From: JAXDBV01 sp034678415
GTDB lineage: Bacteria; Bacteroidota; Bacteroidia; Bacteroidales; VadinHA17
Length of the DNA stretch: 15,816 nucleotides
Direction: 5' to 3'
Assembly (NCBI GenBank): GCA_034678415.1
Contig: JAXDBV010000306.1
Span: 1 to 15,816 of the forward strand
The notes beneath the pieces were generated by a model. It saw only the letters and a list, made by a program, of their open reading frames with translations. It had not been told where the DNA came from and did no database searches. Shown one piece after another: positions 15,467 through 15,816 of the stretch. Within the stretch, counting starts at the first letter, position 1, and each line of letters begins with the position of its first letter. A program made the translations under genes and the position numbers.

Positions 15467-15816
15467 ATGGAAATACATGATCCTAAAAATGCTGTTCATG
15501 ATGAACAGGTAGGAAACATCCGTGATGATGCTTCCGAAACTACGGGTAAAAAACAGAATACGGAACTGGATTCATCGGACGGGCCGGCCGCGGAACAACA
15601 GACCGGAGAAATCAGCCAATCCATGGAGGTGCCCGGAGTGGTGGAAGGAGTGACGGATGATCCGGTACCGGCATCTCCATCCGGGACAGAAGAAACGCCA
15701 CAAACCCTTTCACCGGCCGAAGGGGAGCCGGTGAGCGAATCGGTTGCCGAACCAGCGGATAACCTTAAACCTGCCAAAAAAAGACCAAAAAAGAAAGATC
15801 CCGGGCATCCCGTCAT
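15467..15816 (+). CDS. Hypothetical protein with acidic, disordered N-terminus, 3'-truncated by window edge
   Basis: The frame from ATG 15467 is open to the window end (116 codons). The visible part is low-complexity and rich in Glu, Asp, Pro, Ser and Thr (starts MEIHDPKNAVHDEQVGN), with no hydrophobic segment, signal peptide or cysteine. It then switches abruptly to a basic patch (KPAKKRPKKKDPGHP) near residues 100-114. Support for a real gene: a matching promoter at 15371-15402, a terminator separating it from hsp20, and the acidic-then-basic composition expected of a disordered leader. A few Bacteroidota families, for example DUF349 proteins, begin with such a tail, but no conserved domain is visible and the family is unknown. 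Other nearby ATGs (15444, 15454) are in other frames. Confidence 0.7.
   Translation, partial: MEIHDPKNAVHDEQVGNIRDDASETTGKKQNTELDSSDGPAAEQQTGEISQSMEVPGVVEGVTDDPVPASPSGTEETPQTLSPAEGEPVSESVAEPADNLKPAKKRPKKKDPGHPV

Noticed and set aside
15496..15816. 106-codon minus-strand frame at the right edge
   Set aside because: The plus-strand frame from 15467 has a matching promoter and start codon. The minus frame is Ser/Gly-rich low complexity, as expected antisense to a Glu/Pro-rich tail.

Overview
The window comes from the chromosome of a member of the Bacteroidota, probably class Bacteroidia, with coding DNA near 50% GC. Three things point there. The rpoB-rpoC proteins look Bacteroidota-like, and a small DUF3467 gene follows rpoC directly, an arrangement known from that phylum. 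The promoters match the phylum's -33 TTTG / -7 TAnnTTTG consensus. Almost no start codon has a Shine-Dalgarno sequence; starts follow A/T-rich leaders instead. I cannot place it below class level.

Layout. 1-3078: 3' four-fifths of rpoB, cut by the window edge. 3126-7442: rpoC. 7455-7772: the DUF3467 gene, closed by a strong intrinsic terminator at 7785-7816. 7817-8068: intergenic region with a possible promoter half-site and a leader that may fold. 8069-13820: five co-directional genes forming an electron-transfer/fatty-acid oxidation operon: etfB, etfA, a membrane cytochrome-b/dicluster ferredoxin protein, a CCG-domain (HdrB/HdrD-like) Fe-S protein, and a long acyl-CoA dehydrogenase with a C-terminal extension. 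13959-14639 (minus): trmD, convergent with the operon and with a near-perfect promoter of its own. 14853-15296: an Hsp20 small heat-shock gene with a terminator. 15467-15816: the start of a gene for a protein with a disordered acidic N-terminus, cut by the window edge.

How the genes work together. The acyl-CoA dehydrogenase passes electrons from acyl-CoA to the EtfAB flavoprotein. The membrane protein (heme-b type helices plus two [4Fe-4S] motifs) and the CCG protein together look like a two-gene version of an ETF:(methyl)menaquinone oxidoreductase of the EMR/DUF224 type, which would deliver those electrons to the quinone pool. The most unusual observation is that the CCG protein has lost all four expected cluster cysteines in its N-terminal domain (Ser31, Ser66, Asp103, Ala106) but keeps the C-terminal set complete. 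The rest is housekeeping: transcription (rpoB, rpoC), tRNA modification (trmD) and proteostasis (hsp20). I found no mobile element, CRISPR array, rRNA or tRNA gene.
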